A stretch of DNA of 64,000 nucleotides from Orlajensenia sp037404875 (lineage in GTDB: Bacteria; Actinomycetota; Actinomycetes; Actinomycetales; Microbacteriaceae), in NCBI RefSeq assembly GCF_037404875.1, contig NZ_JBBELO010000027.1, forward strand, positions 79,007 through 143,006. The letters run 5' to 3'. Positions 17,363-24,663 of the stretch are shown here, piece by piece (positions within the stretch are counted from its first letter, which is position 1; every line of letters starts with the position of its first letter). A program made the position numbers and the translations under genes. The notes beneath the pieces are model-generated. The model was not told where the DNA came from. It was given only the letters and a program-made list of their open reading frames with translations, and ran no database searches.

Positions 17363-17851
17363 TCACGCGCGGAACGTGCCCGGCCGCGGTTGGTACCACT
17401 CGGGATTGAGATAGCCCGACTCCCACGGAAACCGCCCGTTGAGGTCGTCGTACGTGAGCTGGTACACCGGCACGGACAGTTCGTCAGGGCGATCAGCGAA
17501 TCGGTTGGCCGCGAACACGATCTCTGCCGGGTTGGGCACCTCCTCGACCGTGACGCGGTGCGCCCACTCATCGAATTCGAGCACCTCCCCCGGCACGAGG
17601 TCACGGCCGGCCCGCACGCGCCCCGCGACGTCGTTCAGCAATCCACTGGCGACGGCAGTCGGCACGTGGAACACGAGCAACTCGGGGTGGCCGATGCCGA
17701 ACAGGCCGGTCGTGTACGCGAACGAGGGCCTCGACTTGGCAATGTCTCCCGAGACGTACTGGATGAAGACGCCATGCTTGCGGATGATCTGGGCGGTACG
17801 CTCGTCTTCCTGGTCGAGCCAGGCTATGGTTTGCGCGGATTCTTCTTCCAT
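17363..17851 (-). CDS. DUF4262 domain protein
   Basis: A 162-residue protein that matches DUF4262 by its SFAYTTGLFGIGHPELLVFH segment (about 44-63), preceded by a conserved IIRKHGVFIQYV. Residues about 100-140 hold EVPNPAEIVFAANRF and VPVYQLTYDD, and the end has YLNPEWYQPRPGTF, typical of the family. The ATG at 17851 has GAGGGAG upstream. Function unknown; the protein is soluble and alone in its transcription direction. Confidence 0.82.
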   Translation of the reverse strand: MEEESAQTIAWLDQEDERTAQIIRKHGVFIQYVSGDIAKSRPSFAYTTGLFGIGHPELLVFHVPTAVASGLLNDVAGRVRAGRDLVPGEVLEFDEWAHRVTVEEVPNPAEIVFAANRFADRPDELSVPVYQLTYDDLNGRFPWESGYLNPEWYQPRPGTFRA

Positions 17852-18219
17852 CGGATGCTCCCTCGGGTCGTGCCCAAACGCTACGACCGCCCGCCGCTCG
17901 TCCAACAGCACGGGGATGTCCTGTGCGAGGTCGCCGGGGCTGTGGAGGAGTCGGCGACGCCGTACGAGAGCCGACCACGAACCGCGACCGCATGAGCGTC
18001 GCCCCTCGTCGCGATATCCCGCGAGCACTGTTGCGCGCGATGAGACAGCGCCTACGTTGGGAGCGTGGCATCCGGCGACCTGGTGATCGGCGCGACCCCG
18101 CGACCGTTCGATGCTCGCGGCGATTGCGGCGAGCCCGGCATTCGCGGCACGCGCGAAGAGCGCGTCAGGCATTGTGACCGCATCTCCGCCGCCCGTGCCA
18201 CGCGCGTGAAGGGATCCTC
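17852..18219. other. Gene-free stretch of about 370 bases
   Basis: Open frames exist on both strands but none has a ribosome-binding site, a TAnnnT box at the right distance or recognisable protein features. I see no terminator-like hairpin or repeat. It presumably holds the promoters of the divergent DUF4262 and SDR genes. Confidence 0.5.
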
Positions 18220-19146
18220 ATGAGAGTGCTGCTCGCCGGCGCATCCGGCGCCCTGGGCCGACAGCTCGCGCCGCAGCTGCTCGCCGCGGGCCACGGGGTG
18301 CTCGGCATCACCCGCAGCCCCGAGCGGGCCGAGCGGCTGCGGAGCATGGGAGCGGATGCCGTCGTCGCCGACGTGCTCGACCGTGATGCGCTGCTCGCGA
18401 GCCTCACCGGCCAGCGAGCCGACGCGGTCATGCATCAGCTCACCGCGCTCAGCAAACCGCCCCTGTTCTACGGATCGATGACGGCGACCAACGTGCTTCG
18501 CGAGAAAGGCACCGCGCACCTCATCGAGTCCGCCCACCTCGTCGGTGCCACCCGGATGATCACCCAGTCGATCGTGCTCGGCTACGGCTTCCGCAGCCAC
18601 CACCCCGCGCCCGTCGACGAGAGCGTGCCCTTCGGCGTTCCCGAGGGCACGGGCGCCGACCCGACGTTCGCGGCGCTCGTCTCGGCCGAGCAGCAGGTCT
18701 TCACGGCATCCGGTCTCGAGGGCATCGCACTGCGCTACGGCATCTTCTACGGCGAGGACGTGCGCACGGTCGCCACGAGCCTGCGTCGACGGATGCTGCC
18801 CGTGACGTCGTGGGACGGCGCCATTCCCTTCGTGCACCACGCCGACGCCGCCTCCGCAGCTGTCGCCGCCCTCGACCGGGGCCGGGCCGGTACTGCCTAC
18901 AACACCGCATCCGAGGAGCGCGTGAGCTGGCGCGAGTACGTCGAGACGGCCTCGCGCGTGCTGCGCCTGCCGGCACCACTGCGCGTGCCGGTCGGGGTGC
19001 TGCGCGCCGCGGCACCGTACGCGGGCGAGTTCATGACGCGAATCGACCTGCAGGTCTCGGCGCAGCGCGCACGGGACGAGCTGGCGTGGGAGCCGCGGTT
19101 CTCCACTGTCGAGCAGGGCCTCTCCGACGCGAAGTCGCTGCTGTAA
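18220..19146 (+). CDS. NAD(P)-dependent epimerase/dehydratase-like protein
   Basis: A 308-residue atypical SDR. It begins with the nucleotide-binding motif GASGALG (about 7-13) and keeps the extended-SDR layout: AVVADVLDRDALL, TQSIVLGYGF, and IPFVHHADAASAAVAAL near the substrate domain. The usual Tyr-x-x-x-Lys pair is not obvious, so it may be a catalytically altered or non-catalytic member. The start is ATG 18220 behind a GAAGGG site. Substrate unknown. Confidence 0.8.
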   Translation: MRVLLAGASGALGRQLAPQLLAAGHGVLGITRSPERAERLRSMGADAVVADVLDRDALLASLTGQRADAVMHQLTALSKPPLFYGSMTATNVLREKGTAHLIESAHLVGATRMITQSIVLGYGFRSHHPAPVDESVPFGVPEGTGADPTFAALVSAEQQVFTASGLEGIALRYGIFYGEDVRTVATSLRRRMLPVTSWDGAIPFVHHADAASAAVAALDRGRAGTAYNTASEERVSWREYVETASRVLRLPAPLRVPVGVLRAAAPYAGEFMTRIDLQVSAQRARDELAWEPRFSTVEQGLSDAKSLL

Positions 19147-19343
19147 CCCCCGGCTGCCGCCGGCCGCTCGCATCCGCCACACTCGCGCGACAACCCTCCG
19201 GCCACGGGCGGATGCGGCGCCTCCGTCGACGCGGTCGGTGACGCCTCGCCCATCCGGCTCCCCTCGCCCAGGGATGTCAAGCCCATGATGCGGGTGGCGC
19301 TGCCGTACGTAGCCTGAGCGGACCACCTCGATCGGAGACACCC

Positions 19344-19886
19344 ATGTCGGAACGCAACACGCTCGTACGCTCCCTGCACGACCTCGGCCTCGCGGCGTGG
19401 TTCGGCGGATCCCTCATGGGTGCCGTCGGCCTCAACGGCGCGGCCGCCCAAGCCGAGCCGGCGAGCCAGAAGCTCAAGATCTCGTCCATCGGATGGGGGC
19501 GCTGGGCTCCCGTGCAACTGGCGGCCCTCGCGGCCCACGGCGTCGGAGGCGTCGGCCTGATCCTCGGAAACAAGGCTCGCCTCGTCAACGATGAGGGCAC
19601 GCAGATCAACACCGCGGTGAAGCTCGCGCTCACCGGGGTGGCCGGCGCCGCGACCCTCTACTCCGCGATTCTCGGCGGCACCATCGCCAAGCACTTCGAC
19701 GAGGATGCCGAAGGCGTGACCGAGCCCGGAAGCGGCACCTCGAAGCAGCTCGCGGCCGCACAACGCAAGCAGAAGGTCGCACAGTGGGTGCTGCCGGCAG
19801 TCACCGGCGTGCTCATCGTGCTCGCCGCCCAGCAGGGCGAACAGCAGCGGCCCGTCGCCGGCTGGTTGCATCGCACGTTCGGCTGA
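19344..19886 (+). CDS. Hypothetical membrane protein
   Basis: A 180-residue protein with three to four hydrophobic segments (about 10-30, 57-75, 93-112 and 147-162), beginning SLHDLGLAAWFGGSLMGAVG. A close set of such proteins occurs in actinobacteria, but I know no function. The ATG at 19344 has GGAG about 6 bases upstream. It is followed by a strong hairpin that separates it from the convergent quinone reductase. Confidence 0.75.
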   Translation: MSERNTLVRSLHDLGLAAWFGGSLMGAVGLNGAAAQAEPASQKLKISSIGWGRWAPVQLAALAAHGVGGVGLILGNKARLVNDEGTQINTAVKLALTGVAGAATLYSAILGGTIAKHFDEDAEGVTEPGSGTSKQLAAAQRKQKVAQWVLPAVTGVLIVLAAQQGEQQRPVAGWLHRTFG

Positions 19887-19913
19887 GGCCGCACGGCTCC
19901 TGATCTCACACGG

Positions 19914-19953
19914 CTGAGGGATGCGCGGCCCCATCGGGCGACGCATCCCTCAG
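19914..19953. terminator. Bidirectional terminator hairpin
   Basis: CTGAGGGATGCG (19914-19925) and CGCATCCCTCAG (19942-19953) pair perfectly over 12 bases with a 16-base loop. It lies between two convergent genes. Confidence 0.75.
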
Positions 19954-19994
19954 TCGTATGCCCCGGTCGCAGGGGCTCCTCGCGGGTTGATTGC

Positions 19995-20933
19995 TCAGGC
20001 GGCATCCGGAACGGCGATCACCTTGCCGACGACCTCGCCGGCCGCTGCCCGTGCGTGGATGGCGGCAAGGCCGTTCAGCGAGACCCGCTCAGCGACCTCG
20101 ACGGTGAGTTCACCGCTGTCGACGAGGGAGACCAGCCGGGTCAGCTCGTCGACGTCGGGTCGCGCGAACACATCGGCCGTTCGCACGCCGCGCTCCTCGT
20201 CGCCGGGCGTCGTCATCCACGCGGTCGTGGCCACGACGATGCCGCCGTCGCGCACCACGGCGACGAGCTCGGCGAATTCCTCGGGGCTGAGCGGCGCCAG
20301 GTTCAGCAGCACGTCGACGGGCTCCGTCACCGCATCGAGAACGCTGGCATTCGTGTGGTCGATGACCTGCGACGCACCGGCCGCCTGCACGGTCTCCCGG
20401 CTGCGCGGGCTCGCAGTCGCGATCACGTGGGCTCCCGCCCGCGCGGCGAGCTGAACGGCGTATGCCCCGACCGCCCCGCCCGCACCCGTGATGAGCAGCC
20501 GCTGGCCGGCCTCGAGCGCGGCAACGTCGAACAGCGCCTGCCATGCCGTCAGCGCGACCGATGGCAGAGCGGCAGCGTCGGCCAGCGGGATGCTCGCCGG
20601 GGCGATGGCGAGCGCGTCCGCAGGGGCTACGACGTACTCGGCCGCGGATCCGTCTTCACCCATCGGCAGGAACCCGATCACGGCATCGCCGGGCTGGAAG
20701 GCCGAGACATCATCGCCGACCGCCTCGATCCTGCCCGACACGTCGTACCCGGGAACGTGCGGCAGGGTCACTCCGAAGGGCAGGGAGCCTGCTCGGATGC
20801 CTGCGTCGGCCGGGTTGTAGGCCGAGCCGGCCACACGGATAAGAACCTGACCCTCCCCCGCGACGGGCTGCGGCGCGTTCTCGTACTGCAGAACGTCGGG
20901 GCTGCCGAACTCGTGGAAACGTACTGCCTTCAT
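19995..20933 (-). CDS. Zinc-free alcohol dehydrogenase-like NADP quinone oxidoreductase
   Basis: A 312-residue MDR-superfamily enzyme (MKAVRFHEFGSPDVL ... VPGYDVSGRIEAVG ... LLITGAGGAVGAYAVQLAAR). It is of the quinone reductase/zeta-crystallin type and lacks the structural-zinc Cys cluster. The ATG at 20933 has GAGGAGGAAG directly upstream. It is divergent from a MarR regulator, and the space between them has a clear -35/-10 pair plus direct and inverted repeats. This suggests a MarR-controlled response to quinones or other electrophiles. Confidence 0.88.
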   Translation of the reverse strand: MKAVRFHEFGSPDVLQYENAPQPVAGEGQVLIRVAGSAYNPADAGIRAGSLPFGVTLPHVPGYDVSGRIEAVGDDVSAFQPGDAVIGFLPMGEDGSAAEYVVAPADALAIAPASIPLADAAALPSVALTAWQALFDVAALEAGQRLLITGAGGAVGAYAVQLAARAGAHVIATASPRSRETVQAAGASQVIDHTNASVLDAVTEPVDVLLNLAPLSPEEFAELVAVVRDGGIVVATTAWMTTPGDEERGVRTADVFARPDVDELTRLVSLVDSGELTVEVAERVSLNGLAAIHARAAAGEVVGKVIAVPDAA

Positions 20934-20945
20934 GATCTTCCTCCT

Positions 20946-20973
20946 CCTGATGCTTCGAATGTGAAGCATCAGG
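20946..20973. repeat. Perfect 11-base inverted repeat in the quinone reductase leader
   Basis: CCTGATGCTTC (20946-20956) and GAAGCATCAGG (20963-20973) with a 6-base spacer. It lies just upstream of the ribosome-binding site of the minus-strand gene. It could be a protein-binding site or a hairpin in the mRNA leader. Confidence 0.6.
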
Positions 20974-20976
20974 AGC

Positions 20977-21005
20977 ACGGTAACACTGCTTCGAGTTCGT
21001 AGCAA
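20977..21005 (-). promoter_or_regulatory. Promoter of the quinone reductase gene
   Basis: On the minus strand TTGCTA (21005-21000) and TACCGT (20982-20977) are separated by 17 bases, a sigma-70-type layout. The -35 falls between the two direct repeats. Confidence 0.5.
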
Positions 21006-21022
21006 GTGTTTTGAGTTCGTAG
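20993..21022. promoter_or_regulatory. Direct repeats, candidate MarR operator
   Basis: GAGTTCGTAG occurs at 20993-21002 and again at 21013-21022, exactly 20 bases apart (two helical turns). The repeats flank the minus-strand -35 and approach the plus-strand -10 of marR, so binding could repress both genes. Confidence 0.5.
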
Positions 21023-21029
21023 TAACGGA

Positions 21030-21035
21030 TAGGCT
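21030..21035 (+). promoter_or_regulatory. -10 box of the leaderless MarR transcript
   Basis: TAGGCT ends 6 bases before the ATG at 21042. Confidence 0.45.
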
Positions 21036-21041
21036 CGCGGC

Positions 21042-21542
21042 ATGGCCTCCTCACCGCGCGACCTCAGCCCGACGGAGCTGGACGCCTATTTCTCGCTCAT
21101 CGAGGTGAGCAGCCTCTTGCGGCATGCCGTCGAGCAGCAACTGCGCGACGCCGGCGACCTCAGCTACGTGCAGTTCCAGCTTCTGGGGCGTCTGGGCAAC
21201 GCTCACTCGGGCAGCCACCGCATGACGGATCTCGCCGACGGCGTGGTCTACTCTCGCAGCGGTCTCACCTACCAGGCGCAACTGCTCGAGCAGCGCGGAC
21301 TGGTCACGCGCGCCCCTTCCCTCGACGACGAGCGCAGCACGACCGTCACCATCACGCAGGAGGGCAGGGACCTGCTGGCCAAGGTTCTGGCCGGGCACAT
21401 CGCCGTGCTCCACGACCTGCTGCTGGCGCCCTTGACCTCCGCGGATGTCGATGCCCTCGCGGATGTGCTGGGCCGACTGCGCGACCACATGCGCTCCGCA
21501 CCCCCGCGCTCGGCGGCGCCACGCCGCCGCAAGACCACCTGA
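21042..21542 (+). CDS. MarR-family transcriptional regulator
   Basis: A 166-residue MarR protein: dimerisation helices at both ends, winged helix with MTDLADGVVYSRSGLTYQAQ as the recognition region (about 66-85) and DDERSTTVTITQEGRDLL as the wing. The length includes a basic Arg/Pro-rich tail (SAPPRSAAPRRRKTT). It is divergent from the quinone reductase gene, with candidate operator repeats between them, so it probably represses that gene and itself. No Cys is present in the protein, which argues against thiol-based sensing and for a ligand. Confidence 0.88.
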   Translation: MASSPRDLSPTELDAYFSLIEVSSLLRHAVEQQLRDAGDLSYVQFQLLGRLGNAHSGSHRMTDLADGVVYSRSGLTYQAQLLEQRGLVTRAPSLDDERSTTVTITQEGRDLLAKVLAGHIAVLHDLLLAPLTSADVDALADVLGRLRDHMRSAPPRSAAPRRRKTT

Positions 21543-21665
21543 CGCATCCGCCTCGCTCTGTGCAGTCAGGGGCGAACCCCGAGCGCAGCTGACGGTTCCG
21601 GGCCGGCGCCCTTACACCCCCTCGGCCTTCCATCCAGCCCCCTCGACCGTAGAGACACCCGCGCC

Positions 21666-21671
21666 TAGCGT
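21666..21671 (+). promoter_or_regulatory. -10 box of the leaderless aldo/keto reductase transcript
   Basis: TAGCGT ends 7 bases before the ATG at 21679. Confidence 0.45.
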
Positions 21672-21678
21672 TGACGAC

Positions 21679-22566
21679 ATGGTCATGGAACTCACACTCA
21701 ACAACGGCATCACGATGCCCGCTCTCGGACTCGGCGTCTTCCAGTCCCCACCCGAAGAGACCACCGCGGCGGTGCAGGCCGCTCTCGCCACCGGATACCG
21801 CCACATCGACACGGCGGCCGCCTACGGCAACGAGCGGGGGGTCGGCGAAGGCATCCGCCGCTCGGGGCTCGATCGCTCCGAGGTGTTCATCGAGACGAAG
21901 GTCTGGGTGAGCGACTACGGGTACGACGAGACCCTGCACGCGTGGGAGAAGGCCACCGGCAAGCTCGGGGTCGAGACGCTCGACTTGCTCATCCTGCACC
22001 AGCCCGCGCCCGATCGCTTCGACAACACGATCGCCGCCTACACGGCGCTCGAGCGGCTGCTCCGTGACGGCCGGGTGCGCGCCATCGGCGTCAGCAACTT
22101 CATGCCCCACCACCTCGAGCGACTGCTCGCCGAGACGGAGGTCGTTCCCGCCGTCAACCAGATCGAGTTGCACCCCTACTTCAGCCAGCCCGACGTGCAG
22201 CGAGCGGATGCTGCCAGCGGCATCCTCACGCAGGCCTGGTCCCCGATCGGCGGCATCACCTTCTATCCCGGTTGGGGCGAAGACCGCAAGAGCGTGATGG
22301 ACGACCCGACGATCGCCGCCATCGCGCAGGCGCATGCGAAGTCGCCGGCCCAGGTGATGCTGCGCTGGCACCTGCAGCAGGGCCGCTCCGCTATCCCGAA
22401 GTCGGTGAATCCGAAGCGCATCGCCGAGAACTTCGACGTGTTCGACTTCGAGTTGAGCGCCGACGAGCTGGCGAGCATCGACGCGCTCGACACGGGCGTT
22501 CGCAGCGGACCCGACCCCGACGAAGCGCGCGAGGAGCGCTTCGCGATGGTCATTCCCGAAGCTTGA
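21679..22566 (+). CDS. Aldo/keto reductase
   Basis: A 295-residue NADP-dependent reductase of the AKR5-like (2,5-diketo-gluconate reductase) type. The catalytic tetrad is complete: Asp44 and Tyr49 in HIDTAAAYGNE, Lys74 in ETKVW, His107 in LILHQPAP. The NADPH-binding end has AIPKSVNPKRIAEN. The TAGCGT box fixes the start at 21679; ATG 21685 is an in-frame alternative. It would reduce aldehydes or ketones in the cytoplasm. It sits alone between MarR and a convergent membrane protein. Confidence 0.9.
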   Translation: MVMELTLNNGITMPALGLGVFQSPPEETTAAVQAALATGYRHIDTAAAYGNERGVGEGIRRSGLDRSEVFIETKVWVSDYGYDETLHAWEKATGKLGVETLDLLILHQPAPDRFDNTIAAYTALERLLRDGRVRAIGVSNFMPHHLERLLAETEVVPAVNQIELHPYFSQPDVQRADAASGILTQAWSPIGGITFYPGWGEDRKSVMDDPTIAAIAQAHAKSPAQVMLRWHLQQGRSAIPKSVNPKRIAENFDVFDFELSADELASIDALDTGVRSGPDPDEAREERFAMVIPEA

Positions 22567-22623
22567 CCGAAGCATCCGGAAACTGAGCCGGGAGTAGGAA
22601 CCCGTTCGCGCGGGTGCCGGCGA

Positions 22624-23085
22624 TCAGGAGCCGACGTTCTCGCTCTGCAGGAGGGAGTACCCGATCGCCGATACGACGACTCCCGCGATGGCCACGCCCA
22701 CCAGGAGGTAGGCGATCGGGCTGCGACGGTAACCACGCAGCACCGGCAGGCCGGACCCTGCGATCAGCACGCCGAACGCCGCTGCCGCGACGGCGACCAA
22801 CAGAAACGACTCGTCCCATGCCAGGCTCACCCGGGCGCTGTAGTCCTGGCCCGCGTCGATGAACGCGGTATGGCTGGCGATCATCTGCGGAACCTGCCAG
22901 AGGGTGTAGCCGGCCGCACACGCTCCAAAGATGGCTCCGACCGTGTGCAGGGTGTATGCCCAGAACATCCGGGCTCCGCTGGCGAGTGGCTTGCCCGGTC
23001 GTCGCCCGCCTGCTTCGACGGAGCCCTGTTGAACGGTCACGGACTCCCCAGCGTGGGTAACCCTGTCGAACCGACGTTGCACCAT
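22624..23085 (-). CDS. Hypothetical small membrane protein
   Basis: A 153-residue protein with three hydrophobic segments (about 40-62, 83-106 and 116-140) and a basic, soluble N-terminus. Two starts are possible: ATG 23085, behind a weak CATACT box at 6 bases, and ATG 22968 (MFWAYTLH), with GGAG 5 bases upstream, which gives 114 residues starting at the first membrane segment. I do not recognise the family. Confidence 0.6.
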   Translation of the reverse strand: MVQRRFDRVTHAGESVTVQQGSVEAGGRRPGKPLASGARMFWAYTLHTVGAIFGACAAGYTLWQVPQMIASHTAFIDAGQDYSARVSLAWDESFLLVAVAAAAFGVLIAGSGLPVLRGYRRSPIAYLLVGVAIAGVVVSAIGYSLLQSENVGS

Positions 23086-23129
23086 CTCCCGAGTATGTCC
23101 TGCCCCCGAGAATGCCGCACGCGATGAGG

Positions 23130-23152
23130 GCCGCGCCTTCCTGAGGCGCGGC
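23130..23152. terminator. GC-rich hairpin
   Basis: GCCGCGCCT (23130-23138) and AGGCGCGGC (23144-23152) pair perfectly with a 5-base loop. It lies between the Rv0909-like gene and the small membrane protein and could act as a second terminator. Confidence 0.5.
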
Positions 23153-23247
23153 GCGACGGTGGCCGCCGACCGCCTCCTGCAAGGCGTCTGAGCCTGCCCG
23201 GTCCTGCACGTCTGCAGTCGGGGCCCATCCACGGAATGCACCCACAG

Positions 23248-23281
23248 GGGATGCGCCGCGCCCGGAGGCCCGGCGCATCCC
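23248..23281 (-). terminator. Terminator after the Rv0909-like gene
   Basis: GGGATGCGCCG (23248-23258) and CGGCGCATCCC (23271-23281) form an 11-base stem with a 12-base loop, starting 16 bases beyond the stop at 23297. Confidence 0.7.
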
Positions 23282-23296
23282 GCACAGTGGGCGCTG

Positions 23297-23479
23297 CTAC
23301 TCGCCGACCTTGTCGTCGGCCGCCTTCTCGCCGGCGTCGATCTTGTCGCTGAACTTGCCGCCGGTCGCCGAGTCGGCGGCGTCGCCGGCCTTGTCGAGCG
23401 CCGAGTCGCTGGCCTTCTCGCCCTGGTCGCTGTTCGCGAAGTCCTTCGCCTTATCGCCGAGGCCACCCAGATCTGCCAT
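23297..23479 (-). CDS. Rv0909-like small antitoxin-type protein
   Basis: A 60-residue acidic protein (MADLGGLGDKAKDF ... DKAGDAADSATGGKF ... AADDKVGE). This matches the MT0933/Rv0909 antitoxin-type family common in actinobacteria, in which alternating Ala/Asp/Lys repeats form a long amphipathic helix. The ATG at 23479 has GGAG 6 bases upstream. The SRPBCC-type toxin that follows Rv0909 in mycobacteria is not seen here. The protein may have another role, for example in stress or as a structural helix; members are often simply annotated antitoxin. Confidence 0.75.
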   Translation of the reverse strand: MADLGGLGDKAKDFANSDQGEKASDSALDKAGDAADSATGGKFSDKIDAGEKAADDKVGE

Positions 23480-23590
23480 GAGAATCTCCATCCGTCGCCG
23501 CCGGTGAGGCGGATGCCGCCAGTCTGTGGCCGCGGCGGCAGTCCCGCACCGGGCTTGCGCGCCGCGCGCGCCAGTGCAATACGAGCGGGT

Positions 23591-23648
23591 CGACTTGCCA
23601 CTTCTTGCGGGTTCCGAGGCGCCCGAAGCCGCAAGAAGTGGCAAGTCG
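23591..23648. repeat. Dispersed hairpin repeat, family A, copy 1
   Basis: Twenty-base arms at 23591-23610 (CGACTTGCCACTTCTTGCGG) and 23629-23648 are perfectly complementary, with an 18-base loop that reads GTTC, then AGGCGCCC, then GAAG. A related copy lies at 46366-46419. The copy is between two minus-strand genes. Confidence 0.8.
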
Positions 23649-23679
23649 GCCCGTGTGGGATGCCGGGTGGCGCGTGCCG

Positions 23680-24435
23680 CTACCGCGCGGTGTACCCTCC
23701 GTCGACGAGGTGATAGCTGCCCGTGATGAAGCTCGCGGCATCGCTCGCGAGGAACGCGACCAGCGCGGCCACCTCGTCCGCCTCACCCAGACGCCCGAGC
23801 GGGTGCAGGCCCACCAGGTAGGCCTGGGCATCGGCGTCGAGGTTCGCGTCGATCAGCGGGGTCTTGATGAAGCCGGGCCCGACCGAGTTCACGCGCACGC
23901 CCTGGGCCGCGTACTCGATCGCCGCGTTCTTCGTCAGTCCGAGAACGCCGTGCTTGGCCGTTACGTATGCGACCGAGTTCGCGAAGCCGACACTTCCGAG
24001 GATCGATGCGACGTTCACGATCGATCCCCCACCGTTGGCCACGATCGCCGGCAGCTGCGCGCGCATTCCGTAGAACAGCGAGCTCAGGTTGATGTCGATC
24101 ACCCGCGCCCACGAGTCCAGCGGGTAGTCGCCGGTGAGCGCCGACGCTCCGCCGATGCCGGCGTTGTTCACGGCGATACGCAGCGGCGCCAGGTCGTTCG
24201 CCGCGCCGATCGATGACTCGACCCAGCCCTGGTCGGTCACATCGCCGACGGATGCGGCTGCTCGCCCCCCTGCATCCGTGATCTCGCGCACCACGCGCTC
24301 GGCAGACTCGGCGTTCAGATCGTTCACGAGAACGGCGGCTCCGCTGGCCGCGAGGGTGAGGGCGACGCTGCGGCCGATGCCGCTGCCCGCTCCCGTGACG
24401 ATCGCCGAACGGTCTGCCACGTCGTAGGTAGCCAT
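23680..24435 (-). CDS. SDR-family oxidoreductase
   Basis: A 251-residue classical short-chain dehydrogenase: TGAGSGIG (about 14-21), the NNAG motif (about 89-92), Ser in NVASILGS and the catalytic Tyr-x-x-x-Lys in YVTAKHG, then GPGFIKTPL and the C-terminal GSYHLVDGGYT. It resembles 3-oxoacyl-ACP reductases and 3-hydroxybutyrate dehydrogenases; the substrate cannot be fixed from sequence. The ATG at 24435 has AAAGGA upstream. Confidence 0.9.
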   Translation of the reverse strand: MATYDVADRSAIVTGAGSGIGRSVALTLAASGAAVLVNDLNAESAERVVREITDAGGRAAASVGDVTDQGWVESSIGAANDLAPLRIAVNNAGIGGASALTGDYPLDSWARVIDINLSSLFYGMRAQLPAIVANGGGSIVNVASILGSVGFANSVAYVTAKHGVLGLTKNAAIEYAAQGVRVNSVGPGFIKTPLIDANLDADAQAYLVGLHPLGRLGEADEVAALVAFLASDAASFITGSYHLVDGGYTAR

Positions 24436-24663
24436 GATGTCCTTTCCTGTCGGGGTGATGACAGGTCGGATCGTGGCGAAACGGCCGGTCTCGTCACGGT
24501 GTCCGGCCTGATGCCACGCTACGCCTCGGCACGGATGCCGTCACGGCCACCGAGCAAACGAGCACCCCCTCGCGTGCCTTCCTTTCTGGGGGCCGTTGCG
24601 CTGCCGACGGAGGCGCCGCGGCATCCTTACTCTGTGAGCAGTCATGAAGGAAGGAACGCGTCG

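Noticed and set aside
17852..18219. Small genes between DUF4262 and the SDR
   Set aside because: Candidate frames lack start signals and recognisable composition; they look like chance open frames in GC-rich DNA.
23297..23479. Full toxin-antitoxin pair with the Rv0909-like protein
   Set aside because: No SRPBCC-type or other toxin gene is adjacent; the neighbours are a membrane protein and an SDR.
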